Source: Faecalispora anaeroviscerum
Lineage (GTDB): Bacteria > Bacillota > Clostridia > Oscillospirales > Acutalibacteraceae
DNA: 64,000 nt
Reading direction: 5' to 3'
NCBI RefSeq assembly: GCF_947568225.1
Contig: NZ_CANOOQ010000001.1
Coordinates: 558,001 to 622,000 of the forward strand
Shown one piece after another: positions 33,901 through 41,741 of the stretch. A program made the position numbers and the translations under genes. The notes under the pieces were generated by a model. The model made no database searches, was not told the origin of the DNA, and saw nothing but the letters and a program-made list of their open reading frames with translations. Position 1 is the first letter of the stretch; every line of letters begins with the position of its first letter.

Positions 33901-34477
33901 TCTTTCACGCCCCGCGTTTTTGGGCAAATCGGGTCTTACCCCGGCGGAACGCGGCACGGCGCTGCACCACTACATGCAGTTTGCGGATTACAGCGCGGCA
34001 GCCGAAAGCCCGGAGCAGGAGCTTGAGCGCCTGAAAAACGGAGGGTTTTTGTCAGAGGAAGAAGCGGGCGCGGTGAATCTGCGCCATGTGGCGGCCTTCT
34101 TTCAGAGTCCGGTCGCCAAGCGGATGCTCGCGTCTAAGCAAAGCTATCGTGAGCTTCGCTTTACGGTTGAGATTCCCGCCTCTTTGCTAAAAGAGGGCGT
34201 TCCCGCAGAACAGCAGGTGATTTTGCAGGGAGCGGTAGACTGCGCGTTCGTTGAGCCGGACGGCGCCGTAATCATCGACTATAAAACAGACCGTGCGGCA
34301 TCGCCGGAGGAACTGTGGAACCGCTACCGCGTTCAGCTGGCACTGTACCGCCTGGCACTGGAGCGCATGCTGGAGGTACCGGTAAAGGAATGCATGCTGT
34401 ACTCCTTTTCCCTCGGCCGAGCGGTAACGGGAGAACTTGGAACGGCGGAAGAAGCCGATTTCAAACGACGATCATAA
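30902..34477 (+). CDS. addA: ATP-dependent helicase/nuclease subunit A
   Basis: 1191 residues from ATG 30902, overlapping the end of addB, with AGGGAGGGG just upstream. UvrD-like superfamily 1 helicase motifs: TPAQADAIHARGGTLLVSAA with AAGSGKTAVL (motif I), VTFTKAAAAEMRERI (Ia), VDEYQDTNEAQ (II), LVGDVKQSIYSFRQA (III), VRIMSIHKSKGLEFPV (V) and VLYVAMTRAREKLI (VI). The RecB-family nuclease site is IIDYKTDRA near the C-terminus. Normal length for AddA. Confidence 0.96.
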   Translation: MAERSWTPAQADAIHARGGTLLVSAAAGSGKTAVLVQRVIERMTDEQHPSDANRLLVVTFTKAAAAEMRERIAQQLSRMLAEDPSNTALQRQQILLPGAHISTVHSFCSELVRENFYKLNISHDFRIADEGEMSILRGEAITQVLEDCYAAANPDFYELVEAFSSDRDDSRLIGAVNQLFDFIRSHPFPERWLRERAAMYSGDVPVQDSPWGLCLLSFAEEACDYCLSLVRDSLESMQADEKLCAAYTEAYQSDLSGLSALYRVAQQREWDSVGELAANFVFARLKPVRGYAEDPLKLRLSACRDEVKSTVKKLAALFSATLQDCTDDLRALSPVVEQLFSVVTTFSHALDQMKAERRLADFGDLEHWALRLLVRETENGYERTEEAIELSRRFDEIMVDEYQDTNEAQDLLFRAISQKEENLFLVGDVKQSIYSFRQAMPRIFLQHRASFAGYDREQNRYPACIVLDQNFRSRATVTDAVNFVFGQLMSSQAGDVEYGGNELLVAGASYPPQDGCEARLDILDLSMGEGSDDAMELLESRHIAETILQMMAQGFQVTENGVQRKAVFRDFCILLRSANRYAARYARELQLCGVPAWADSSSGFFEAPEVSAILSLLRVVDNPVQDIPLLSALMSPIYGFTPDELSEVRLRLPKAPLYLALNECAKSGEARAAGVVEELDAFRSLAATLPSDRLLNAIYQKTGYLTLVQAMTNGEQRLSNLQLLMEYAKKYEASGYNGLSGFIRFIDRLQEQNGDLPGASTISEASNVVRIMSIHKSKGLEFPVCILAGCSRRFNKERGDALLHPELGLGIKRKEQGGLARVTTLPREAIALEQERQSMSEELRVLYVAMTRAREKLILLTTVRDLNGTLATLAPQLTAQERISPYVVRSASSISDWILSCALRHPSGGALRDRALCSGELIADCPGQPWDIQILPAPVLEENGEQEGVAAAATPPDEELLARITREIDFAYPDAALFGVPAKVSASELAAEGAGEDYEVLSRPAFLGKSGLTPAERGTALHHYMQFADYSAAAESPEQELERLKNGGFLSEEEAGAVNLRHVAAFFQSPVAKRMLASKQSYRELRFTVEIPASLLKEGVPAEQQVILQGAVDCAFVEPDGAVIIDYKTDRAASPEELWNRYRVQLALYRLALERMLEVPVKECMLYSFSLGRAVTGELGTAEEADFKRRS

Positions 34478-34483
34478 TTTTTC

Positions 34484-34512
34484 TTGACAAAAGAAACCGT
34501 GGTTGCTATAAT
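34484..34512 (+). promoter_or_regulatory. Consensus promoter of infC-rpmI-rplT
   Basis: TTGACA (34484-34489), a 17-base spacer and TATAAT (34507-34512): a perfect SigA consensus, directly after the addA stop codon. Confidence 0.92.
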
Positions 34513-34518
34513 ATTATC

Positions 34519-34691
34519 CGTAAACAAAGCAGGACAAAATTTTGTTCTCACCTATGGGGTTTCGTCCGTCATGGGTCAATACATCGGTACTTTTCTTATT
34601 TGAAAAGTGTGTGATTTGGTATTGATGCGCGGGCGGAGAATTCTGTCCGCGCTTTTTGTTAGCCTGAAACGTATTTTGGAGGTGCTTACCA
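34519..34691 (+). promoter_or_regulatory. Attenuator-type leader of the IF3-L35-L20 operon (L20-leader-like)
   Basis: The transcript has a leader of about 170 bases before infC. It contains a 7-bp hairpin ACTTTTC/GAAAAGT near 34592-34611 and an intrinsic terminator whose stem begins GCGCGG (34627-34632), closes with CCGCGC (34647-34652) and is followed by TTTTT. In other Firmicutes, ribosomal protein L20 binds the infC leader and promotes termination there. Same gene order and a terminator at the same place argue for the same control here; I could not verify the L20-binding fold. Confidence 0.7.
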
Positions 34692-35210
34692 ATTAGCAAC
34701 AAGGAACTGCAGATCAACGAAGAAATTCGAGACAAAGAAGTGCGTCTCATAGACAAGGACGGCTCTCAGCTGGGTGTTTTGCCGATTGCGCAGGCCATGG
34801 CGCGGGCGGCGGAAAGTAATCTCGATTTAGTAAAGATTGCTCCGCAGGCCAAACCGCCGGTTTGCAAAATCATCGATTACGGCAAATATCGCTTTGAGCA
34901 GGCCAAGCGTGAGAAAGAAGCAAGAAAAAATCAGCATGTCGTAGATATTAAAGAGATTAGACTGTCTCTGAATATCGATACCCATGACTTTAATACGAAG
35001 GTGGGCCATGCGTCCCGCTTCTTGCAGGATGGGGACAAGGTGAAGGTGTCAATCCGCTTCCGCGGCCGCGAAATGGGCCACCCGGAACAGGGGCATCAGA
35101 TCATGCAGAAATTCGCGCAGGCGTGCTCCGAAATTGCGAACGTAGAGAAATCGTCTAAGCTTGAGGGGCGCAATATGCTGATGTTCCTTGCTCCAAAACC
35201 CACGAAGTAA
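34692..35210 (+). CDS. infC: Translation initiation factor IF-3 (ATT start codon)
   Basis: 172 residues. The start is ATT at 34692, 7 bases after the perfect Shine-Dalgarno GGAGGTG. From it the typical N-terminus reads (M)SNKELQINEEIRDKEVRLI; no ATG, GTG or TTG exists in frame between there and the GTG at 34740, which would cut away the conserved INEEIR block. IF-3 discriminates against non-AUG initiation, so a rare start on its own gene gives negative feedback (known from E. coli infC, AUU). Other blocks: DLVKIAPQAKPPVCKIIDYGK and RFRGREMGH. First gene of the operon. Confidence 0.93.
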   Translation: MSNKELQINEEIRDKEVRLIDKDGSQLGVLPIAQAMARAAESNLDLVKIAPQAKPPVCKIIDYGKYRFEQAKREKEARKNQHVVDIKEIRLSLNIDTHDFNTKVGHASRFLQDGDKVKVSIRFRGREMGHPEQGHQIMQKFAQACSEIANVEKSSKLEGRNMLMFLAPKPTK

Positions 35211-35235
35211 TTATTTTTAAGGAGGGGCAATTGTT

Positions 35236-35433
35236 ATGCCTAAAATCAAGACGCATTCCGGCGCGAAAAAGCGCTTCAAAATTTCCAAGTCCGGCAAGGT
35301 TATTCGCGGGCACGCGTTCAAATCTCATATTTTGAACAAAAAGTCCACAAAACGTAAAAGAGTTCTGCGCCAGACCACTGTGACCGACGTTACCAATGTG
35401 GCGAAGGTAAAGAAAATGATCCCCTATAAATAA
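35236..35433 (+). CDS. rpmI: 50S ribosomal protein L35
   Basis: 65 residues, very basic. The sequence MPKIKTHSGAKKRFKISKSG is the classic L35 N-terminus, and the protein ends VKKMIPYK. Preceded by AAGGAGGGGC. Part of the large ribosomal subunit, co-transcribed with infC and rplT. Confidence 0.97.
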   Translation: MPKIKTHSGAKKRFKISKSGKVIRGHAFKSHILNKKSTKRKRVLRQTTVTDVTNVAKVKKMIPYK

Positions 35434-35490
35434 GGGAGCAATCACAAAAAATTGATCTTATTTTGACCATATATTTGGAGGTAACAGCTC

Positions 35491-35844
35491 ATGGCTCGTG
35501 TTAAAGGTGCGTTGGCAACACGCAAAAGAAGAAAAAAAGTATTAAAGCTTGCAAAAGGCTACTGGGGTGCAAAGAGCAAGCATTTTAAAATGGCCAAACA
35601 GGCCGTAATGAAGTCCGGCAATTATGCTTACATCGGCCGTAAACACAGAAAAAGAGATTTCCGCCGTCTGTGGATCACCCGTATTTCCGCCGCCTGCAAA
35701 ATGAACGGCGTGAATTACTCCTCTTTTATGAACGGCCTCAAAAAGGCGAACATTACCCTCAACCGCAAGATGCTGTCCGAAATCGCTGTTTCTGACGAAG
35801 CGGCCTTCCAGGCTCTGGTGGAGAAGGCGAAAGCGGCCTTATAA
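35491..35844 (+). CDS. rplT: 50S ribosomal protein L20
   Basis: 117 residues, the usual length, basic N-terminal extension (MARVKGALATRKRRKKVLKL) and a globular C-terminal part (LWITRISAACKMNGVNYSSF). L20 binds 23S rRNA early in assembly and in related bacteria also represses its own operon through the infC leader. TTGGAGG precedes the ATG. Last gene of the operon. Confidence 0.97.
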   Translation: MARVKGALATRKRRKKVLKLAKGYWGAKSKHFKMAKQAVMKSGNYAYIGRKHRKRDFRRLWITRISAACKMNGVNYSSFMNGLKKANITLNRKMLSEIAVSDEAAFQALVEKAKAAL

Positions 35845-35855
35845 TAAGCTGTGAT

Positions 35856-35888
35856 TGCGCCCGGGTCATGACCCGGGCGCATATTTTT
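35856..35888 (+). terminator. Terminator of the infC-rpmI-rplT operon
   Basis: An 11-bp GC-rich stem TGCGCCCGGGT (35856-35866) with ACCCGGGCGCA (35871-35881) followed by TATTTTTG. Confidence 0.9.
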
Positions 35889-35984
35889 GATTTAGCCGGG
35901 TAATACCGGAAAGATAATCAAACACTTTCAATAGATGTTTCCTTTTTCCTGCCACAGGCGAGAAGGAAAACCGGAAATTCAATT

Positions 35985-36014
35985 TTGTGTTTTATCAATT
36001 TACATTGCTATCAT
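35985..36014 (+). promoter_or_regulatory. Candidate promoter of the SpoU methyltransferase-dprA unit
   Basis: TTGTGT (35985-35990), an 18-base spacer and TATCAT (36009-36014) with an upstream TG (TGC-TATCAT, extended -10), about 25 bases before the start. A TTTCCTT...AAGGAAA hairpin resembling the dispersed family lies just upstream at about 35938-35969. Confidence 0.5.
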
Positions 36015-36038
36015 CAATCATTAGTCTGGAGAATGCAA

Positions 36039-36854
36039 ATGATGCCATGCCAGGTGATTACCAGCCGGAAAAACGAAATAGTAAAAGCTGCCGCAAAGCT
36101 GCGGGATTCCTCTTCGTTCCGCCGCGAGCAGAATACCTTTCTCGCGGAAGGCGCGCGCCTGTGTGCCGATGCGGCCGACAGCGGGCTTTTGATTCGCGGC
36201 GTGTTCTACACGGAAAAAGCGGGGGAAAAGTACGCTTCTTATCTGGAGAGAATCTTCCCGAAAGCGGAGCAGGTTTACCAGATTGCCGAATCGGTGGGGG
36301 AGCTGCTGAGTGATACCCGCCAGCCGCAGGGCGTGTTCTGTACGGCAGAGCTGCCAAAGCGGACAAGTACAGAGGCCGGAATCGGGCAGAACGGCTGCTA
36401 CCTAGCTCTGGAAGAAATTCAGGACCCGTCAAATCTCGGGGCAGTGCTTCGCACGGCGGAGGCGCTCGGTGTTTCGGGTGTGGTGCTGGCCGGCTCCTGC
36501 TGCGATCCTTACGGGGCAAAGGCGCTGCGAGCCGGTATGGGCGCGGTGTTCCGCCTGCCTCTTTATTTTGAGGAGGAGCTTGCGTCCTGTGCCTGCCGTT
36601 TGCGCGAACAGGGCTTTTTTACCGCTGCCGCCGTTCCGGCGGAGGACGCTGTGCCGATTACGCAGATTTCTTTTCCGTCCGCAGTTCTGCTTGCTGTGGG
36701 GAACGAGGGCGCGGGGTTGTCTGAGGCAACCATCGCTGCCTGCGATGCCCGCATTACCATCCCGATGCTCGGAAGAGCGGAATCCCTGAACGCGGCTTCG
36801 AGTGCCGCCATCCTGATGTGGGAGATTATGAGAACGCGGGGGAGATTAAAATGA
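36039..36854 (+). CDS. TrmH/SpoU-family rRNA 2'-O-methyltransferase
   Basis: 271 residues from ATG 36039 with CTGGAG 7 bases upstream; ATGs at 36033 and 36042 are alternatives. N-terminal substrate-binding domain (TFLAEGARLCADAA) and C-terminal SPOUT knot with motif 1 EIQDPSNLGAVLRTAEALG, motif 2 AVGNEGAGLS and motif 3 IPMLGRAESLNAASSAAI. Family members methylate ribose in 23S rRNA or tRNA; the site is not predictable here. It is usually next to pheS in Firmicutes, but here is followed by dprA with a 4-base overlap. Confidence 0.88.
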   Translation: MMPCQVITSRKNEIVKAAAKLRDSSSFRREQNTFLAEGARLCADAADSGLLIRGVFYTEKAGEKYASYLERIFPKAEQVYQIAESVGELLSDTRQPQGVFCTAELPKRTSTEAGIGQNGCYLALEEIQDPSNLGAVLRTAEALGVSGVVLAGSCCDPYGAKALRAGMGAVFRLPLYFEEELASCACRLREQGFFTAAAVPAEDAVPITQISFPSAVLLAVGNEGAGLSEATIAACDARITIPMLGRAESLNAASSAAILMWEIMRTRGRLK

Positions 36855-38149
36855 TTGGCGAAACCGCTTTCTGGGTATGGCTTCAGAATGGCCTTGGCGC
36901 CGGCAGCGGCAAGGTCAGCCGCGTGCTTTCTTCCTGTACCAGTCTGCGTGAATTCTGGGAGGCTGGCCCCCAGTTCTGGAAGCTCCAGGGTTTTTTCACC
37001 GCGCGGGAGTTCGGCGCTTTGCGAACATTTACCCCGCAGGATGCCCAGCAAATCGTCGACCAGTGCGAACAGACGGGCATCCGCCTGCTGACGCCTCAGA
37101 GTGAGGGATATCCCCGTTCCCTGTGGGAAATCACAAATCCTCCCTGTGTTCTGTATATCAAAGGGCAGCTTCCCCCCGTGGATGAGATGCCTTCCATCGC
37201 GATGGTAGGCACGCGCGACGCGACGATCTCCGGTAAGAAGATCGCGTTTTCTCTTTCCTATCAGCTGGCTCGCGCGGGTGCGGTTGTCATCAGCGGCGGC
37301 GCGCGGGGAATTGACACAGCGGCCCACAAGGGCGCGCTGCAGGCGCAGGGAAAAACGGTCTGCGTGCTGGGCTGTGGCCTGGATTACCCGTATCTGATGG
37401 AAAACGCCGGCCTGCGGCAATGGGTCGCCGAAAGCGGCGCGCTGGTTTCGGAGTACCCACCCGATTCCCCCGCATCCAAGGGTGCGTTCCCGATTCGTAA
37501 CCGCATTATTTCAGGCCTTTCGTGCGGCGTTCTGGTGGTGGAGGCCGCTGCGAAAAGCGGTTCTTTGATTACGGCAGACCTGGCTTTGGAGCAGGGGCGC
37601 GACGTTTTCGCGGTGCCCTGCGGAATCGATAATCCCGTTTCACGCGGTGTTAACACGCTGATTAAAAATGGTGCGGTGCCGATCGGCAGCGCGGCCGAGC
37701 TTCTGGAGCAGTACCTCGACCGTTTTCCGGAGAAAATTCGGATGCCCCGCCGCGAAAATCCCGATGTACCGTTCGCCATGATTTCCGAGCGCCATTGTGC
37801 GTCGGCCGTGGGGCCTGCCCCGGTGAAAAAGAAGGTTCCGCCAAAGCGGAAAGCGGAGGTGTTTTCTGAGCTGATTTCAGAAGAGCTGCCCGGTCTGCTT
37901 TCCAGCACGCTGAACGACGACTCTTTTGGCGAGACCGCCGAGCCGCGGAAAAAATCGCCGCTGAAAGCGGCAGAAGCGTCGGAAGACGCCATTCTGCTCG
38001 ATTCTCTGCTGACGGAGGAAGCGGTTCATCTGGCGGTTTTGGGGGAGAAAAGCGGCCTTTCTCCGCAGCGGATGCTGGCAGCCCTGACGGAGCTGGAGCT
38101 TCTAGGCCGAGTGCAGCCTCTTGGCGGCGGGCGATACCGCTGTTCGTGA
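36851..38149 (+). CDS. dprA: DNA processing protein DprA
   Basis: 432 residues from ATG 36851 (GGGGGAG upstream), overlapping the previous stop by ATGA. The Rossmann-like DprA domain is clear: SIAMVGTRDATISGKK, ISGGARGIDTAAHKGAL, TVCVLGCGLDYPY, FPIRNRIISGLS. After residue about 300 comes a charged linker, then a C-terminal winged helix (LGEKSGLSPQRMLAALTELEL). DprA binds single-stranded DNA and loads RecA during natural transformation, but is also present in bacteria not known to be competent. It is not next to topA by overlap; a 167-base gap with a promoter separates them. Confidence 0.93.
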   Translation: MIGETAFWVWLQNGLGAGSGKVSRVLSSCTSLREFWEAGPQFWKLQGFFTAREFGALRTFTPQDAQQIVDQCEQTGIRLLTPQSEGYPRSLWEITNPPCVLYIKGQLPPVDEMPSIAMVGTRDATISGKKIAFSLSYQLARAGAVVISGGARGIDTAAHKGALQAQGKTVCVLGCGLDYPYLMENAGLRQWVAESGALVSEYPPDSPASKGAFPIRNRIISGLSCGVLVVEAAAKSGSLITADLALEQGRDVFAVPCGIDNPVSRGVNTLIKNGAVPIGSAAELLEQYLDRFPEKIRMPRRENPDVPFAMISERHCASAVGPAPVKKKVPPKRKAEVFSELISEELPGLLSSTLNDDSFGETAEPRKKSPLKAAEASEDAILLDSLLTEEAVHLAVLGEKSGLSPQRMLAALTELELLGRVQPLGGGRYRCS

Positions 38150-38262
38150 CAAATCGATTCATTTGTGGTAAGCTTTGTGAAAACCGCCTGATTTCAGCCG
38201 GTTTTCACAGTGCTTAATCACTCGCAAGTGGCAGGTTTTTCCATTTATTTTTTGCTTACCCC

Positions 38263-38291
38263 TTGCGTAATTCCACTTGAGTGGCTACAAT
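38263..38291 (+). promoter_or_regulatory. Promoter of topA with an embedded palindrome
   Basis: TTGCGT (38263-38268), a 17-base spacer and TACAAT (38286-38291). The spacer contains the 12-base palindrome CCACTTGAGTGG (38273-38284). A related palindrome CACTCGCAAGTG lies 43 bases upstream (38219-38230). Confidence 0.65.
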
Positions 38292-38316
38292 CTTAAAAGA
38301 AAGAGGTGGTTTCTAT

Positions 38317-40395
38317 ATGTCGAAACTGGTGATTGTTGAGTCACCTGCTAAGGCGAAAACAATCAAGAAGTATTTAGGCTCCGGTTACGAGGTCGTCGCA
38401 TCCATGGGACATGTTCGCGACCTGCAGGAAAACCGTTTGAGCGTGGATATAAAGCACGATTTTAAGCCGAAGTACGAAATTATTAAGGGAAAGGAAAAGC
38501 TGGTACAGGAGCTGAAAAACGCAGCGGAAAAAAGTGAATCTGTACTGCTGGCAACTGACCCTGATCGTGAGGGAGAGGCGATTTCCTGGCACCTTGCCTA
38601 TATTTTGGATCTCGATACCTCTCTGCAAAACCGCGTGACCTTTAATGAAATTACCAAGACCGGCATCACGAACGGAATGGAGCATCCCCGCACCATAGAT
38701 CTGGATCTGGTCAATGCTCAGCAGGCCCGCAGAATTTTGGATCGCCTGGTGGGCTATAAGCTCAGCCCGTTTCTTTCGCAGAAAATCCGGCGCGGGCTTT
38801 CTGCCGGACGTGTGCAGTCTGTTTCTGTTCGCCTTGTCGTAGACAGAGAAGAGGAAATCCGCGCCTTTGTGCCGGAGGAATACTGGAGCATCGACGCCAA
38901 GCTGGTTCCCCAGGGGGCACGCAAGGCGTTCGACGCTTCTTTTTACGGAGATGCCAACGGGAAAATTAAGATTACCAACCAGCAGCAGGCGGATGACATC
39001 CTGAAGAGCCTGGAAAACGCGGAGTTCCGTGTATCCAAGGTGAAAAAGGGCTCCCGTAAAAAATCTCCCGCGCCGCCGTTTATCACTTCTACCTTGCAGC
39101 AGGAGGCCTCGCGCAAGCTGGGCTTTCAGGCCCGCCGTACCATGAAGGCGGCCCAGGAGCTGTATGAGGGCGTTGAGATCGAGGGCATGGGTGCCATCGG
39201 TCTGATTACGTATATGAGAACGGACTCGCTGCGTATTTCGGAGGATGCGATCCACGACGCGACGGCCTATATTGAGGAGCGCTGGGGCAAGAAATATCTA
39301 CCGGATGCTCCCCGTCACTTCAAGACGAAGGCCAACGCGCAGGACGGCCATGAAGCGATTCGTCCCTCCACCCCCAGCATCACGCCCGAACAGGTGAAAA
39401 GCAGCCTGAGCAACGACCAGTATAGGCTGTATAAGCTGGTTTGGGAGCGCTTTATCGCCTGCCAAATGGCTAACTGCCTGCAAAGCACAACGCAGGCCGA
39501 CATTACCGCCGGTGAGCATCTCTTTAAGGCTTCGGGCTATACGGTCACGTTCGACGGCTTTACCGTGCTGTACGAAGAGGGCAAGGATGAAGAAACCGAG
39601 CAGAGCGGTGCGCTGCCTGTGCTTACACAGGATATGCCGCTCAAAAAGAAGGAGCTGGCTGGCAATCAGCACTTTACCCAGCCGCCGCCGCGCTTCACGG
39701 AAGCGTCGCTGATCAAAGCGCTGGAAGAAAACGGAATCGGACGCCCGTCTACCTACGCTGCAACGATTTCCACCATCACGAGCCGCGAATATGTTGTGCG
39801 CGATGGAAAAGCGCTGCACCCCACCGAGCTGGGTGAGGTCACCACGCAATTGATGCGCGAACGCTTCCCTAAGATCGTCAATGTGAAATTTACCGCGCAG
39901 GTCGAAAAGGATCTGGATACCGTTCAGAGCGGAGAAACCGATTGGATACAGACGCTGCATACCTTTTACGGTGACTTTGAAAAGACCCTGAAAAAAGCCA
40001 AAGAAGAGATGGAAGGGGTCAAAATCCAGCTCAAAGAGGATGAAACCGATGTCATCTGTGAAAAATGCGGACGGAATATGGTAGTTAAGGTAGGGCGGTA
40101 TGGCAAATTCCTGGCCTGCCCCGGGTACCCCGAATGCAAGAATGTAAAGAAGCTTGTTGTAGAAAACGGCGCGGAATGCCCTAAATGCGGCGGAAGAGTG
40201 GTCGTAAAGAAAACTAAAAAGGGCCGTGTGTTCTATGGCTGCAATGAGTACCCAAAATGCGACTTTGTTTCGTGGGATGAGCCTACCATGGAGAAATGCC
40301 CCCGGTGTGGCAAAACCCTGCTGCGTAAAAAGGGCAAAACACCGAAGCTGTATTGTGTAACGCCCGACTGTGGCTATGAGAAAATGGAGGAATAA
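38317..40395 (+). CDS. topA: DNA topoisomerase I
   Basis: 692 residues from ATG 38317 (AAGAGGTGG upstream). Type IA topoisomerase, relaxes negative supercoils: Toprim start LVIVESPAKAKTIKKYLG, acidic triad in ATDPDREGEAIS, and the catalytic tyrosine in GLITYMRTDSLRIS. Three C-terminal zinc-ribbon modules follow residue about 570: CEKCGRN...CPGYPEC, CPKCGGR...CNEYPKC and CPRCGKT...CVTPDC. Normal domain set. Its stop codon is shared with the start of trmFO. Confidence 0.97.
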   Translation: MSKLVIVESPAKAKTIKKYLGSGYEVVASMGHVRDLQENRLSVDIKHDFKPKYEIIKGKEKLVQELKNAAEKSESVLLATDPDREGEAISWHLAYILDLDTSLQNRVTFNEITKTGITNGMEHPRTIDLDLVNAQQARRILDRLVGYKLSPFLSQKIRRGLSAGRVQSVSVRLVVDREEEIRAFVPEEYWSIDAKLVPQGARKAFDASFYGDANGKIKITNQQQADDILKSLENAEFRVSKVKKGSRKKSPAPPFITSTLQQEASRKLGFQARRTMKAAQELYEGVEIEGMGAIGLITYMRTDSLRISEDAIHDATAYIEERWGKKYLPDAPRHFKTKANAQDGHEAIRPSTPSITPEQVKSSLSNDQYRLYKLVWERFIACQMANCLQSTTQADITAGEHLFKASGYTVTFDGFTVLYEEGKDEETEQSGALPVLTQDMPLKKKELAGNQHFTQPPPRFTEASLIKALEENGIGRPSTYAATISTITSREYVVRDGKALHPTELGEVTTQLMRERFPKIVNVKFTAQVEKDLDTVQSGETDWIQTLHTFYGDFEKTLKKAKEEMEGVKIQLKEDETDVICEKCGRNMVVKVGRYGKFLACPGYPECKNVKKLVVENGAECPKCGGRVVVKKTKKGRVFYGCNEYPKCDFVSWDEPTMEKCPRCGKTLLRKKGKTPKLYCVTPDCGYEKMEE

Positions 40396-41741
40396 TGAAA
40401 ATATCTGTCATAGGGGCCGGTCTGGCCGGCTGTGAGGCGGCCTGGCAGATTGCCTCCCGGGGGATCAAGGTGGACTTGTACGAAATGAAGCCGGTTCACT
40501 ATACTCCCGCCCACAAAAACTCTGGCTTTGCAGAGCTGGTTTGCTCCAATTCGCTCAAGGCAGAGCGGGTTGCCAGTGCGGCCGGGCTGTTGAAAGAAGA
40601 AATGCGCCGGCTGGGTTCTTTGCTGATGCAGTGTGCGGACAAGGCTCGTGTGCCGGCTGGTGGAGCGCTGGCGGTGGACCGCGACATTTTTTCCTCGCTT
40701 GTCACCGAGCAAATCCGCAGCCATCCGTTAATCCACGTTCATACGGAACAGGTACAGAGCATCCCGGACGGTGGCATTCGCGTGGTTGCCACCGGTCCGC
40801 TGACAGCGCAGGGCCTTGCGGACGACATAGCAATCTTCTGTGCGGGCAGCCTGAGCTTTTACGACGCGGCCGCGCCCATTATCACGGCGGAAAGCCTTGA
40901 TATGGAAGCGTGTTTTTCCGCTTCTCGGTATGATAAGGGCGGCGACGACGCATACTTGAACTGCCCGATGAACAAAGAGGAATACGAGCGCTTTTACGAT
41001 GCGCTGGTGTCTGCCGAACGCGCGCCGGTTCATGGTTTTGATGTGGCCGACCCCAAAGTATACGAGGGCTGCATGCCGGTAGAGGTTATGGCCGGGCGCG
41101 GGCACGATACACTTCGGTTTGGCCCGCTCAAGCCGGTCGGGCTGCGAGACCCCAAAACGGGGCATCGTCCCTGGGCGGTGGTTCAGCTTCGCCGCGAGAA
41201 TGCCGCCGCAACACTGTATAATCTGGTCGGCTTCCAAACCAACCTGAAGTTCCCCGAGCAAAAGCGGGTGTTTGGGCTAATTCCGGCACTGAAAAATGCC
41301 GAATTTGTCCGCTACGGTGTGATGCACCGCAATACGTTTGTCAATTCCCCCAAAATACTGCGCTCCGATTTCAGCATGCAGGCAGACCCTGATCTATTTT
41401 TTGCGGGTCAGCTTACCGGGGTGGAAGGTTATATGGAATCTGCGGCATCCGGCTTGATGGCCGGGTGGAATGCCGTACAGCGCCTGCGGGAGCAGGAGAC
41501 CGTCGTTTTGCCACCGGAGACGATGATCGGCGCGCTGAGCCGGTATCTGGTGGAATGCGATCCCGCACATTTTCAGCCTATGGGGGCGAATTTTGGCATT
41601 TTGCCGCCATTTGAAAAACAAATTCGTGATAAAAGAGAACGGTATGAGGCATTGGCAAAGCGATCTTTGGACATGCTTCTACCATATACCGAGAAAGACG
41701 TTGCTGTAATGGGAGGTTTTTCCGATGAAAATCATTGTTGA
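40395..41741 (+). CDS. trmFO: Folate-dependent tRNA uridine-54 methyltransferase TrmFO
   Basis: 448 residues. FAD-binding start ISVIGAGLAGCEAAWQIASRG, then YEMKPVHYTPAHKNSGFAELVCSNS, the typical TrmFO/Gid block, and FAGQLTGVEGYMESAASGL. It makes ribothymidine at position 54 of tRNA with methylenetetrahydrofolate; found mostly in Firmicutes. It starts at the last base of topA (translational coupling) and overlaps plsX by 17 bases. Confidence 0.96.
   Translation: MKISVIGAGLAGCEAAWQIASRGIKVDLYEMKPVHYTPAHKNSGFAELVCSNSLKAERVASAAGLLKEEMRRLGSLLMQCADKARVPAGGALAVDRDIFSSLVTEQIRSHPLIHVHTEQVQSIPDGGIRVVATGPLTAQGLADDIAIFCAGSLSFYDAAAPIITAESLDMEACFSASRYDKGGDDAYLNCPMNKEEYERFYDALVSAERAPVHGFDVADPKVYEGCMPVEVMAGRGHDTLRFGPLKPVGLRDPKTGHRPWAVVQLRRENAAATLYNLVGFQTNLKFPEQKRVFGLIPALKNAEFVRYGVMHRNTFVNSPKILRSDFSMQADPDLFFAGQLTGVEGYMESAASGLMAGWNAVQRLREQETVVLPPETMIGALSRYLVECDPAHFQPMGANFGILPPFEKQIRDKRERYEALAKRSLDMLLPYTEKDVAVMGGFSDENHC

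Noticed and set aside
34740..35210. GTG at 34740 as the start of infC
   Set aside because: It lacks a ribosome-binding site and would remove the conserved first 16 residues, which begin at ATT 34692 behind a perfect Shine-Dalgarno.
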